Shown: positions 26,763 through 35,866, counted from the stretch's first letter. The stretch is 64,000 nt of DNA from an uncultured Clostridia bacterium (GCA_944392945.1 CALXYJ010000003.1:1-64000); one strand, 5' to 3'. Made by a program: numbers and translations. The notes: generated by a model from the letters alone, not told the origin.

Positions 26763-28557
26763 CTGGTTCACCATCCTCAGGCAAAACTTTTAAATATACA
26801 CCTTCTTTGGTTTGCTCTAAGATTGAGCCTGTTTCTAAATTTATATAGGTTTTATCTATAAATTTATCTTTTGGAGATTTTTTAAAATGCTGAGGGATAC
26901 AATTTCTATCTGATAAAAATCTAAAATGATCAACCAATCTTTGGCTATAGCATTTATGGTTTTTTGAACATTGTTTCATTGTCTTTATAGAATTTTTATC
27001 CCAAGGCATCATAATATGTGATTTGATTCTTCTACCATTTGGGGTATCCCAGTCCTTACTTCCTTTATATATTGGAAAAATTGGGGAACCAAAATATTCA
27101 TAAGTAAAATCTTTAAATACATGTGATGGTAGATGAACATTTACTGGTAAAGTACATCCAATGTCTACTGCAAAATCTAAGAAATGTCTAATTTCTCCTA
27201 TGGTACCATCTTTTGAAACATAATCAAGTACAATTCCGAAATTCCTTTTTGGATCATTAGCTAGTTGTAAAAGACTGATAAGAGAAAAAGTTGTTTGATT
27301 TTTAGATTGTTTTAAAAGATGTATAGGATTTGCAAATACGGAATATTTTCTAAAATCTTCTACAATATCATTTTTAGAAGCAGGAAGGAGACGAGAAAAA
27401 TATTTTTTATATTGTCCTGAATATTCTGCTTCCAATTCCTGGGTAAGTGGCTGGATAGAGTATGATTTTATTCCAGAAGCACTTCTTTCAGAAGCAATGT
27501 CGCCATTACGTAACATTTCAGCAATTATTTTATCATTTTCGCAGTAAAATGCTTCTGCTGGAGCATAAAAAAATTCTGATTTTATTAACATGCTTTTTAA
27601 TGAATCTTTATCTATTTCAGGAGCTTGTTTTCCTCTTAATAAAGTAGGTTCTAAATTAAATTCATATATGGCATACATAGCTTTAGAGTAGTTTTCTAAA
27701 ATGTGTAGAGCCCTATTTGTATACATTATATTTATTCCTAATAAATCTACTGTATCATATGACTTTTGTACTTCTGGTGAAAATCTACTTAATAGTGCAG
27801 ATTTATTTGTTCTTAATTCTGGTAGACCTATTTCGGCAAATTGAACATTAGAAATGGAAATCCAATCATCCAAATAGCCCATTTCATCAAATATACTGAC
27901 TAACTCTGTATTTGATGATATTAGATCTTTTCTTAGATTGTTTTCTATATAATCTAAATATGTTTTCATATATTCTGGTAGACCTTCTAATAATAAATTA
28001 AAGGCATCCATATATGGTTTTCTCTGTGCTAATGGTAAACGCAATAAAACTTTATTCACAGCAGAGCGTTTTTCTTGTTTACTAATGGGTAAATTAACAA
28101 TATCGCCAAAAGTATCTCCATATCCCATTTCTACATTTTGAAGGACAGGTTCGTATAAATGGTTAACAAATAAGTATAAATTAACTAAATTATCATTAAA
28201 ATTATTTGTGTTTTGAAAAAAATTCTTATCATATTTCAAGTTATTATCATTTACATATGTAGAAACTTCGTCGTATTTTTGTGGATTTTTAAGTAGATAC
28301 AAGCATGCATTATATGCAGAAACTTCATTTAGAGTATATTCATTAGATAATCCTACAACTTGTAATCTTTTATTAAGTTCATGAAGTTGTCCTAAAACTT
28401 CTTCATCTGGTATATCTGGATTTTTTCTTTTTATATTTTGAACATAATTAAATATTTTTTTTAAAGCCGAATTTATATTTTGGGATAAACTAGAAAGATT
28501 TATAGTACTATTTTCTTCAGCTTTTTTAATACTTGAACTGAACTTTGATAAATACAT
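26752..28557 (-). CDS. Large unknown cytosolic protein
   Basis: 601 residues from the ATG at 28557, which has AGGAGGC five bases upstream; the frame is open further 5' but without a ribosome binding site. No signal peptide or membrane segments. I recognise no domain. N-terminal ~130 residues are helical; C-terminal ~120 residues hold a cysteine/histidine-containing stretch (MKQCSKNHKCYSQRLVDHFR) and several tryptophans. It is transcribed divergently from mnmA from a promoter of its own, with a small unknown gene at its end. The pair looks vertically inherited: AT-rich codon use like its neighbours. Confidence 0.85.
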   Translation of the reverse strand: MYLSKFSSSIKKAEENSTINLSSLSQNINSALKKIFNYVQNIKRKNPDIPDEEVLGQLHELNKRLQVVGLSNEYTLNEVSAYNACLYLLKNPQKYDEVSTYVNDNNLKYDKNFFQNTNNFNDNLVNLYLFVNHLYEPVLQNVEMGYGDTFGDIVNLPISKQEKRSAVNKVLLRLPLAQRKPYMDAFNLLLEGLPEYMKTYLDYIENNLRKDLISSNTELVSIFDEMGYLDDWISISNVQFAEIGLPELRTNKSALLSRFSPEVQKSYDTVDLLGINIMYTNRALHILENYSKAMYAIYEFNLEPTLLRGKQAPEIDKDSLKSMLIKSEFFYAPAEAFYCENDKIIAEMLRNGDIASERSASGIKSYSIQPLTQELEAEYSGQYKKYFSRLLPASKNDIVEDFRKYSVFANPIHLLKQSKNQTTFSLISLLQLANDPKRNFGIVLDYVSKDGTIGEIRHFLDFAVDIGCTLPVNVHLPSHVFKDFTYEYFGSPIFPIYKGSKDWDTPNGRRIKSHIMMPWDKNSIKTMKQCSKNHKCYSQRLVDHFRFLSDRNCIPQHFKKSPKDKFIDKTYINLETGSILEQTKEGVYLKVLPEDGEPDVR

Positions 28558-28585
28558 TTTTTGCCTCCTAAAAATTAACATAATC

Positions 28586-28614
28586 ATTATACTATATTTT
28601 AGCAATTTAAACAA
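28586..28614 (-). promoter_or_regulatory. Promoter of the unknown pair (reverse strand)
   Basis: On the reverse strand, TTGTTT (28614-28609) and TATAAT (28591-28586) with a 17-base spacer, about 30 bases before the start codon. Confidence 0.65.
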
Positions 28615-28619
28615 TAGTT

Positions 28620-28648
28620 TTGCCAAATTATAACATGTATGATAAAAT
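28620..28648 (+). promoter_or_regulatory. Promoter of mnmA
   Basis: TTGCCA at 28620 and TAAAAT at 28643 with a 17-base spacer, back-to-back with the reverse-strand promoter. Confidence 0.6.
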
Positions 28649-28691
28649 ATTTGCATAAATTAAGTATGCAGAAAGGGTTGGAAATTATTTA

Positions 28692-29735
28692 ATGAATAAA
28701 AGAGTTTTATTAGGAATGAGTGGAGGAGTAGATAGTAGTGTATCAGCATTATTATTAAAAAAGCAGGGATATGAAGTTATAGGAATGACATTATCACTTT
28801 ACAAGGACATAGATGATACTGATGCAAAAAAAGTTTGTGAAAAGTTAAATATAAAACATTTATCTATAGATATGAAAGAATGTTTTAAAAAGTATGTAAT
28901 AGATAATTTTATAGAATGTTACTCTAATGCTCTTACACCAAATCCATGTATAGAATGTAATAGAAAATTAAAGTTTGGAGAAATGTATAAAAAAGCACAG
29001 GAATTAGGTTGTGATTATATAGCAACAGGACATTATGCAAAAATTGAGTATGACAAAAAATTTAATCAATATGTGCTAAAAAAATGTATTAATATAGAAA
29101 AAGATCAATCATATGTATTATATACATTACCTAAAGAAATATTAAATAAAATTATTTTTCCATTAGGTGATTTTGCTTCAAAAGAGGAAATTAGAACAAT
29201 TGCTAGGAAGAATAATCTAGATATTGTTGCGAATAAGCCAGATAGTGAAGATATATGTTTTATACCTGATGGAAACTATAAAAGCTTTTTAGAAAAGAAC
29301 TCTAATCTTAAACCAAAGATTGGAAACATAGTGTTAAAAAATGGATATGTTTTAGGCAAACATAATGGACTATATAATTATACAATAGGACAAAGAAAGG
29401 GAATGGGCATTTCGTATAAAGAGCCATTATTTGTTATTGGTTTTAATGTATTAAAAAATGAGCTAATAGTTGGAACTAAAGAAGAACTTTATTCTAAGGA
29501 AGCAATAGTTGGTAAATTGAATATTTTTGTTAATGATGAAGAATTATTTAACAAAGATATATGTGTAAAAACAAGATATACAAAAAAAGAATCTAAGGCA
29601 AGATTAGAGAAAATTGAAGATAACAAAATAAAGATTATTTTTAATGAACCAGAAAGAGCAATAACCCCTGGACAGTCAGCAGTATTTTATAATCAAGATA
29701 TTGTTTTAGGAGGAGGAATTATTGTAAAAAATTAA
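28692..29735 (+). CDS. mnmA: tRNA-specific 2-thiouridylase MnmA
   Basis: 347 residues. It thiolates U34 of tRNA Lys, Glu and Gln using ATP and a cysteine-desulfurase-derived persulfide. PP-loop MSGGVDSS at residues 9-16, catalytic cysteines C86 in NPCIEC and C189 in EDICFIPDG, and ATGHYAKIEYD between them. The C-terminal beta domain ends GQSAVFY. GAAAGGG precedes the ATG. No iscS or nifS gene lies beside it here. Confidence 0.96.
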   Translation: MNKRVLLGMSGGVDSSVSALLLKKQGYEVIGMTLSLYKDIDDTDAKKVCEKLNIKHLSIDMKECFKKYVIDNFIECYSNALTPNPCIECNRKLKFGEMYKKAQELGCDYIATGHYAKIEYDKKFNQYVLKKCINIEKDQSYVLYTLPKEILNKIIFPLGDFASKEEIRTIARKNNLDIVANKPDSEDICFIPDGNYKSFLEKNSNLKPKIGNIVLKNGYVLGKHNGLYNYTIGQRKGMGISYKEPLFVIGFNVLKNELIVGTKEELYSKEAIVGKLNIFVNDEELFNKDICVKTRYTKKESKARLEKIEDNKIKIIFNEPERAITPGQSAVFYNQDIVLGGGIIVKN

Positions 29736-29792
29736 AAGATTTGTTATATTAATAAAAAAATATTTCAAAAGATAAATAAGGAGATGTTAAAT

Positions 29793-30215
29793 ATGATAAG
29801 AGAAGCTAAAATAAGTGATTTAGAAACACTTTCAGAAATATTATTGGATGATAATACTAAGGAAATGGCCAATTATGAGAATTTTTTAATAAGGGATGCC
29901 TTAACAAGCTATAATAAAATTGTATTTATAGATTATGAAAATGAAGTACCTGTAGCATTTGCACAATGTTCATTAATAGATGAAGAAAAATTGAATCCAA
30001 TAGCTAGTTTAGATCAAATTTGTATAAAGAAAAATTACCAAAATAAAGGTATTGCTAAGAGACTTTTGGTAAAGTGTGAAGCATGGGCTAAAGAAAAAGA
30101 ATGTAAAAAGTTCTCTGCAAAATGTAATATAGAAGATATTAATACAATGAATATGTATAGTCATTCTGGATTTTCTGAAGTAAACAAAGTTGCTTATTTT
30201 TCAAAAGATATTTAA
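29793..30215 (+). CDS. GNAT-family N-acetyltransferase
   Basis: 140 residues from the ATG at 29793 (AAGGAG nine bases upstream; the in-frame ATG at 29784 abuts the binding site). Acetyl-CoA binding segment KKNYQNKGIAKRLL at about residues 75-88 (Q/RxxGxA type) and the C-terminal GFSEVNKVAYF. The best general match is to small aminoglycoside- or protein-acetylating GNATs; the substrate is unknown. Probably cotranscribed with the penicillin-binding protein 17 bases downstream. Confidence 0.85.
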   Translation: MIREAKISDLETLSEILLDDNTKEMANYENFLIRDALTSYNKIVFIDYENEVPVAFAQCSLIDEEKLNPIASLDQICIKKNYQNKGIAKRLLVKCEAWAKEKECKKFSAKCNIEDINTMNMYSHSGFSEVNKVAYFSKDI

Positions 30216-30232
30216 TTTAAGGAGCTTAATTT

Positions 30233-32818
30233 ATGAGTAGGAGAAAACTAAAGAAAGAAGAAGAGGAAGAATTTGTACCAAAAGCTTTTAAGAAAACAAA
30301 AACAGAGAGTACAAATAGTAAAAATAGAAGATTTAAAAAGAATGGTAAAAAGAGAATGAATAAAAAATTAAAAAAATTCATTATCTTTTTAATAATTATT
30401 ATCTTAATTGTATTTGGGATAATATTAGCTGTATCTGCACATAATTTTAGAAGTGTAGCTAAAGATATGCTGATTAATGAAAATTCAATAATTGTTGATG
30501 ATGATGGAAACCAAATAGCAAAACTTGGAAGTGAAAGGAAACAAATAAAAATAAGTATTGCAGATATGCCAGATAATTTAAAAAATGCATATGTATCTAT
30601 AGAAGATGAAAGATTTTATAAGCATTATGGTATAGATATAAAAAGAACTGGTTCTGCTATTTTAAATTATATATTTCATTTTGGAAATTCATCATATGGA
30701 GGAAGTACAATTACTCAGCAATTAGTAAAAAATATGACAGGTGATTCTACAGACAGTATTTTTAGAAAAGTAAAAGAATGGTGGCAAGCTTGGAATTTAG
30801 AATGTATAACAGATAAAGAAAATATATTAGAAGCATATCTAAATATTATATATGTTGGTCCAAGTATTTATGGTGTTCAAGCAGGAAGTATTTATTATTT
30901 TAATAAAGATTGCAAAGACTTAAGCTTAGAAGAATGCGCTTTTTTAGCAGGATTAAACCATTCGCCAAATTCATATAATCCTTTTGGAGATAAAGATAAT
31001 TCAGAAAAAATAAAGAGTAGAACCAAAACAGTATTATCAAAAATGTTAGAGTTGGGATATATAGAAGAGGAAGAATATAATAAAGCTATAGAAAATGTAG
31101 ATGCTGGCTTAAAGTTTAATAAAGGTAATATAGACTCTGGTAATGGAGTATATTCATACCATACTGATGCAGTAATTAATAATATAATTAATGATATTTC
31201 TGAAAAATATAATATTTCTTCTGATTTTGCCACGAATTATATATATATGGCAGGTTTAACAATAACAAGTACACAGGATTCTAAAATTCAAAGTCAAATT
31301 GAAACAGAAATGGAAAAAAGTAAATACATATTAGATTCTAATGAAGGTGGAGATCATTCACAAGCAGCAATGGTTATAATAGATCATAAAACTGGTTATG
31401 TATTAGGTTGTGTAGGTGGACTTGGAGAAAAAAACAAACCTCGTTCTTTAAATAGAGCTACACAAAGTATTAGACAAACTGGATCGGCAATTAAACCAAT
31501 AGCAGTTGTAGGACCTGCAATACAGAAAAAAATAATCACAGCGTCATCAATATATGATGATACAGAAAAAGATTTTCCTGATGGATATCATCCTGTAGAT
31601 TATAGTAAATCTTTAGGAAAAATTACGGTACGTAGAGCGATAGAATCTTCACAGAATATTCCTTTTGTGGAAATTATGCAAGAGCTAAAGCCTAGTGTGG
31701 CAATGGATTATTTAGAAGATTTAGGTATTACAACATTAACAGAAGAGGATAATAATTTAACATTAGCTTTAGGTGGATTGGATAAAGGTATAAGTCCTCT
31801 AGAGATGGCAGGAGCTTATGCAGCTATAGCTAATGATGGTGAATATATAGAACCTGTATTTTATAAAAATATAAAAGATAATGCAGGGAAGATTATAATA
31901 ACTCCTAAACAAGATAAGAAAAGAGTATTTTCTAAAGAAACCGCTTTTATTCTTAAAAGCTTACTTACTCAGCCAGTTGTTGGAAGTAATGGAACAGCTA
32001 AATATTGTAAAATCAATGGAATCGATGTTGCCGCTAAAACAGGTACTACAGATTCAAATTATGATAGATGGCTTTGTGGATTCACACCATATTATACAGG
32101 TGTTACATGGTATGGATATGATCAGAATGAAACAGTAGATTTTGATAAAAGAAATCCTGCTGGATTAATTTGGGCTAATGTAATGTCTAGAATACATGCA
32201 GGTTTAAAAACAGCATATTTTGAAAAAACTTCTGCAGTGCAAGAGGTTACTGTTTGTGCAGAAACGGGAATGAAAGCAAGAACTGGATGTAAAAATACTT
32301 ATACAGAATATTTTTTAAGATTTACTGTTCCAGATTTATGTAATGAACATAGTGGAAGTGAATTAAAAACTACAGACAATGAAGATGAGAATAATAATAA
32401 ATCAGAAGGTATTGTACAAGAGATTAAAGAAGAAATAGATGAAGAGGAACCAGATATGAATACAAATGTTGTAACTACACAGGAAACAGGTCCTAGTGAA
32501 AGTGAATCTGATACAAATAATAATGTAAATACAAATTCTAATAGTAATACAAATACAAATACTAATACTAATTCTAATAGAAATGAAAATACTGACAGAA
32601 ATACTAATATGAATACAAATACTAACAGTAATACAAATACGAATACCAATATGAATAGTAATACAAATACAAATGCAAATACTAATACTAATATAAATGC
32701 TAATCAAAATACTGATACAAATACCAATAGAAATGAAAATACTAATAGCAATACTAATAGTAATTCAAATAGGGATACAGATACAGTAGTAGGTAATCAA
32801 GCTACAGCAAGTGATTAA
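30233..32818 (+). CDS. Class A penicillin-binding protein (transglycosylase/transpeptidase)
   Basis: 861 residues. A cytosolic basic N-terminus of ~48 residues, one membrane anchor (49-70), then a GT51 domain with the catalytic glutamate E124 in SIEDERFYKHYG and GGSTITQQLVKN, and a transpeptidase domain with S418 in TGSAIK, SQN at 473-475 and K602-T-G in AAKTGTT. It polymerises and crosslinks peptidoglycan outside the membrane. The last ~150 residues are an acidic stretch followed by about 100 residues made almost only of Asn and Thr in NTNTNS-type repeats. AAGGAG precedes the ATG. Confidence 0.96.
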   Translation: MSRRKLKKEEEEEFVPKAFKKTKTESTNSKNRRFKKNGKKRMNKKLKKFIIFLIIIILIVFGIILAVSAHNFRSVAKDMLINENSIIVDDDGNQIAKLGSERKQIKISIADMPDNLKNAYVSIEDERFYKHYGIDIKRTGSAILNYIFHFGNSSYGGSTITQQLVKNMTGDSTDSIFRKVKEWWQAWNLECITDKENILEAYLNIIYVGPSIYGVQAGSIYYFNKDCKDLSLEECAFLAGLNHSPNSYNPFGDKDNSEKIKSRTKTVLSKMLELGYIEEEEYNKAIENVDAGLKFNKGNIDSGNGVYSYHTDAVINNIINDISEKYNISSDFATNYIYMAGLTITSTQDSKIQSQIETEMEKSKYILDSNEGGDHSQAAMVIIDHKTGYVLGCVGGLGEKNKPRSLNRATQSIRQTGSAIKPIAVVGPAIQKKIITASSIYDDTEKDFPDGYHPVDYSKSLGKITVRRAIESSQNIPFVEIMQELKPSVAMDYLEDLGITTLTEEDNNLTLALGGLDKGISPLEMAGAYAAIANDGEYIEPVFYKNIKDNAGKIIITPKQDKKRVFSKETAFILKSLLTQPVVGSNGTAKYCKINGIDVAAKTGTTDSNYDRWLCGFTPYYTGVTWYGYDQNETVDFDKRNPAGLIWANVMSRIHAGLKTAYFEKTSAVQEVTVCAETGMKARTGCKNTYTEYFLRFTVPDLCNEHSGSELKTTDNEDENNNKSEGIVQEIKEEIDEEEPDMNTNVVTTQETGPSESESDTNNNVNTNSNSNTNTNTNTNSNRNENTDRNTNMNTNTNSNTNTNTNMNSNTNTNANTNTNINANQNTDTNTNRNENTNSNTNSNSNRDTDTVVGNQATASD
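32490..32790 (+). repeat. Asn/Thr-coding degenerate trinucleotide repeats in the PBP tail
   Basis: The DNA alternates AAT and ACW codons (AATACAAATACTAAT-like) for about 270 bases. Open frames on the opposite strand here are artefacts of this repeat. The tract should be prone to length change by slippage. Confidence 0.85.
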
Positions 32819-32825
32819 AAGATAT

Positions 32826-32863
32826 AATACAGTTTATATGAATAATATAGGCTGTATTTTTTT
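32826..32863 (+). terminator. Terminator of the PBP gene
   Basis: AATACAG and CTGTATT arms with a long loop, then T7. Confidence 0.6.
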
Positions 32864-32908
32864 GTGTAGAAACTATTTATATAGCAAACAAATTTTTTAA
32901 AAAAACTA

Positions 32909-32937
32909 TTGCATAAAAACACATGTTCGTATATAAT
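32909..32937 (+). promoter_or_regulatory. Promoter of the LysM protein gene, overlapping a LexA-like box
   Basis: TTGCAT at 32909 and a perfect TATAAT at 32932, spacer 17 bases. The spacer contains AAAACACATGTTCG at 32916-32929, which matches the Bacillus LexA consensus CGAACATATGTTCG at 11 of 14 positions. Confidence 0.7.
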
Positions 32938-32944
32938 TTTAATA

Positions 32945-32958
32945 CGAACATTTATTTA
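32945..32958 (+). promoter_or_regulatory. Second LexA-like half-conserved box
   Basis: CGAACATTTATTTA matches CGAACATATGTTCG at 10 of 14 positions, with the left half-site perfect. It lies just downstream of the likely transcription start, a good position for repression. Confidence 0.5.
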
Positions 32959-32981
32959 GTTTTTATGCGAGGAGGATTAAA

Positions 32982-33248
32982 ATGAAAAAATTAGTAATAA
33001 TATTTGTATTAATTGTTTTAATAGTTATATTTGCAAAATCAACTTATTCTAAGCAAGAAGTTACATATAAAACTCAGTATATTTATTCTGGAGATACTTT
33101 ATGGTCAATAGCGTGTATAGAAAAATCAAATAATGCTTATTATAAGAATAAGGATATAAGATATATAATAAACGATATAAAATATATCAACAATTTAAAA
33201 AATTCAAATTTATCAGAAGGAATGGAACTAAAGATTCCATCATATTAA
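32982..33248 (+). CDS. YneA-like LysM membrane protein, probable SOS division inhibitor
   Basis: 88 residues: a membrane anchor or signal at residues 3-20 and a C-terminal LysM domain (YIYSGDTLWSIACIE ... GMELKIPSY). The size and layout are those of YneA of Bacillus, an SOS-induced division inhibitor that acts outside the membrane and binds septal peptidoglycan. The perfect promoter with LexA-like boxes supports this. YneA normally sits next to lexA; lexA is not in this window. GAGGAGG precedes the ATG. An ordinary small LysM protein is the alternative. Confidence 0.72.
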   Translation: MKKLVIIFVLIVLIVIFAKSTYSKQEVTYKTQYIYSGDTLWSIACIEKSNNAYYKNKDIRYIINDIKYINNLKNSNLSEGMELKIPSY

Positions 33249-33353
33249 TTATTTACTAAAAATTACTTGCAAACACAATTCAAGAATTATATAATTTTTT
33301 TAAAAAGCGAAAGGAATATAAAACTAATTTATAGTTAAAAAAGGTATTAACTT

Positions 33354-34430
33354 ATGAAGAAAAAAAAGAATTTTATGAAAAAATTAAGCAATATATTAAT
33401 AAACATGCCACGAAAATTTAAGCTTATTTTAGTAGTAATACTTATAATAGTAATAATATCAGCAATGATTAGTATAATTATTATACAAAACTCAAAACAA
33501 AGACTAGAGCTTTATACTGGTGATAATATAAACGAAAAAAAATATCCAGGGTATAAAGAATTAATAGATAAATTAAAGGAAGAACATCCTAATTGGAACG
33601 TTTCATTATTTTATACAAAATTAGATTGGCAAGATGTTATTAAAAATGAAGGACATTCTGATTCAAGAACATATCCTTTAAATTTGATTCCAGATACTTC
33701 CACTTATTCTGGTGAGTGGCAATGTGATAAAGATAATGGAAAAACTTATGATAACGGAACCTGGTTGTGTGCTTCTGATAAAGCAATTGCATATAAAATG
33801 GATCCAAGGAATTTATTAAATTCAGAAGATATTTTTCAATTAAAAGAATTAAATTTTATAAATAATGCAAATACAAAAGAGGGAATAATGAGTAAGACAG
33901 AGGAGAGTTTTTTAGAAGGAGAAAGTATCGCAGATGCAATATTAGAAGCAGGAGAAAAATACAATATAGATCCATATTTTATAGTATCAAGATTAATTCA
34001 AGAGCAAGGTAAAAAGGGTACAAGGTTATCACAAGGATATGAATACAATGGTCAAATAGTGTATAATCCATTTAATATTGCTGCTAGTGGTAATTCACAA
34101 ACAAGTATTATAAATAATGCTGCAGAATATGCATACTCACATGAATGGTTCTCATTAGAAAAAGCATTATTAGAAGGAATAAATTTTATAAATAGTAAAT
34201 ATATGGATGTAGGTCAAAACACGTTATATTTTCAAAAATTCGATGTTATAGAGGAAAATAAATTGTATGTTAATCAATATATGCAAAATTTGTTAGCCCC
34301 AACTTCGGAAAGTATTATTTTGTTAGATCAATATAAAAGTTCAAATACAGTAGATTCAGAGTTTAACTTTATAATTCCTCTTTATGAAAATATGCCACAA
34401 AATTTATCAGAAGAGCCAAAAAATGATTAG
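33354..34430 (+). CDS. Membrane-anchored endo-beta-N-acetylglucosaminidase (GH73-like)
   Basis: 358 residues up to a TAG stop. A basic cytosolic start, one membrane segment at about 22-46, then the pattern of clostridial cell-wall glucosaminidases: FPGYK-like KYPGYKELIDKLKEEHPNW, LDWQDVI, a glutamate in VSRLIQEQGKKGT and YNPFNIAASGNS, and a closing IPLYENMPQNLSEEP. It would cut the glycan strand of peptidoglycan. The frame continues in phase after the stop into the surface-protein segment that follows, so either the original protein was longer or two genes were joined. Confidence 0.82.
   Translation: MKKKKNFMKKLSNILINMPRKFKLILVVILIIVIISAMISIIIIQNSKQRLELYTGDNINEKKYPGYKELIDKLKEEHPNWNVSLFYTKLDWQDVIKNEGHSDSRTYPLNLIPDTSTYSGEWQCDKDNGKTYDNGTWLCASDKAIAYKMDPRNLLNSEDIFQLKELNFINNANTKEGIMSKTEESFLEGESIADAILEAGEKYNIDPYFIVSRLIQEQGKKGTRLSQGYEYNGQIVYNPFNIAASGNSQTSIINNAAEYAYSHEWFSLEKALLEGINFINSKYMDVGQNTLYFQKFDVIEENKLYVNQYMQNLLAPTSESIILLDQYKSSNTVDSEFNFIIPLYENMPQNLSEEPKND
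34428..34430 (+). other. In-frame TAG separating glucosaminidase and surface segment
   Basis: Both flanking frames have the same phase, so only this codon interrupts an open frame of about 1.9 kb (33354-35267). CAG or TGG would each become TAG by one transition. Confidence 0.85.
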
Positions 34431-35267
34431 TGGTTAATACAAAAAACACCGATTGATTCACCTAATTATTTGGGAAATGATATAAACTTAAATGTTACGA
34501 CAGATTTTACGCAAAATATTGCAGATTCTAAAATAATATATGATACACAATATTTTAATCAAAAAATGGGAATTAAATTGACTATTACAGATATTAATGG
34601 TAATGTATTACAAAACGATAGTTTATTAGGTATTTATTTTACATTAAATGGTGTAAATTATTATCCTAGAATAGATGGAACTACTAGAATAAAAATAGCT
34701 GATAAAGTATCAAATGTATTATCTAAGATAACTATTAATACATCGAATAATACAACTTTAGCAACGGGGGAATATACTGTAAAAATAGAATCATTTGGTT
34801 CTTCAGATGGTATATATTATGGATTAAATTCATCAGATAGTACAGAAGTTAAAATGACAATTATTAACTCTAAGTATGGACTAAAAGTTAATACTGATGA
34901 TGTATCAAAAATATTAGATAAAAATACTGGTCAAAATAAGAATAATGAAAATATAATAAAAGGAAATCTTGAATATTCTTCTGGTTTGTCAAATCCAAAT
35001 ATTACAATTTCTTTATATAGAAGGAAATATGATACAATTTATTCACAAGAATATGAATTAGTTAATTTAACAGATTATATATCAAATAATTTAGATTTAT
35101 CTGAACATGAAAATGAATATGTATTTTCTGATAAACCTACAGATAGTATGGAGATTACTTTAAATACAAAAAATAATTTAACTACTGGTACATATAAGAT
35201 AGTATTTAAATTATATGATAACTCTGAATATATCGGTGAAGATTATGAATATGTAATTATTAAATAG
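34431..35267 (+). CDS. Surface-protein segment in frame with the glucosaminidase, after a TAG
   Basis: After the TAG at 34428 the same frame reads WLIQKTPIDSPNYLGNDINL and stays open for about 278 residues to 35267. No start codon with a ribosome binding site is present (a TTG at 34470 has none), nor a signal peptide. The sequence is beta-rich and Thr/Ser/Asn-rich, with two Ig-like units (about residues 25-130 and 165-275) typical of secreted surface proteins. It is therefore either the read-through C-terminus of the glucosaminidase or the 3' remnant of a separate surface protein. A SipW-like peptidase gene follows. Confidence 0.6.
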   Translation, partial: WLIQKTPIDSPNYLGNDINLNVTTDFTQNIADSKIIYDTQYFNQKMGIKLTITDINGNVLQNDSLLGIYFTLNGVNYYPRIDGTTRIKIADKVSNVLSKITINTSNNTTLATGEYTVKIESFGSSDGIYYGLNSSDSTEVKMTIINSKYGLKVNTDDVSKILDKNTGQNKNNENIIKGNLEYSSGLSNPNITISLYRRKYDTIYSQEYELVNLTDYISNNLDLSEHENEYVFSDKPTDSMEITLNTKNNLTTGTYKIVFKLYDNSEYIGEDYEYVIIK

Positions 35268-35278
35268 TGAGGATACAA

Positions 35279-35866
35279 ATGAAATATGATAAAAATTCTA
35301 TAGAAAAGTGAAAAAGAAAAATAAATATGTTTTCCAAAATATTATATATAATTGTAATAATTTTAATGTATAATTTAGTATTAGTTGCAATTTCTTTTAT
35401 AAGTAAACAGGATTTTAATGGTCTATTTGGTTATAAAGCATATAATATAGTTACAAGCAGTATGGAGCCTAATATTAATATAGGAGATATAATTATTACA
35501 AAAAATGTTAAAGATCAAGATGACTTAAATGTTGAAGATGTTATATCTTTTAAACAAAATGGGGAAGTTGTAACACATAGAATTATAGGTATTGAGGAAG
35601 TAAATGGTGAAAAAAGATTTATTACCAAAGGGGATAATAACAATATCCCCGATTTGGAAAAAATAACTTTTTCGCAAATAGAAGGTAAAAAAATTATAAC
35701 CATACCATATTTAGGAAAAATAGTTGAATTTTTAGAAAATAGAGTAATATTTTTAATTATTATTTTAATTATCTTAATATTATACTTATATAGATTAAAT
35801 AAAGTAGAAAAAAGTGAACTAAGAAGAGAAAAAAGAAGAAATATAAAGCCTAATAAAATTAATTAA
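35279..35866 (+). CDS. sipW: SipW-type signal peptidase I, with an in-frame TGA near its start
   Basis: The gene should start at the ATG at 35279, which has GAGG six bases before it, reading MKYDKNSIEK, then TGA at 35309, then KRKINMFSKILYIIVIILM in the same frame. An ATG at 35327 gives 179 residues but has no ribosome binding site. The protein has an N-terminal membrane segment, the catalytic serine in SSMEPNINIGDII, the histidine of the Ser-His (ER-type) peptidases in VVTHRIIGI, KGDNNNIPD, and a C-terminal membrane segment with a basic tail. SipW enzymes process TasA/camelysin-type surface proteins, fitting the upstream segment. Confidence 0.85.
35309..35311 (+). other. In-frame TGA in the sipW start region
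   Basis: TGA interrupts the frame between the well-placed ATG at 35279 and the rest of the peptidase. The flanking residues (NSIEK-stop-KRK) suggest an ancestral TGG. Confidence 0.75.

Noticed and set aside
32299..32707. Two long reverse-strand ORFs under the PBP tail
   Set aside because: They are mirror images of the Asn/Thr codon repeat (Val/Leu/Phe and Ile/Ser/Cys repeats) with no start signals.
32921..32954. Reading GTTCG...CGAAC as one LexA palindrome
   Set aside because: LexA boxes are CGAAC-N4-GTTCG; the two half-sites here are everted. Each was instead scored as part of its own 14-base box.
34428..35311. Reassigned stop codons in this organism
   Set aside because: Many normal genes here end in TAG or TGA, and the prfB site relies on UGA as a stop; local mutations explain the two interruptions better.
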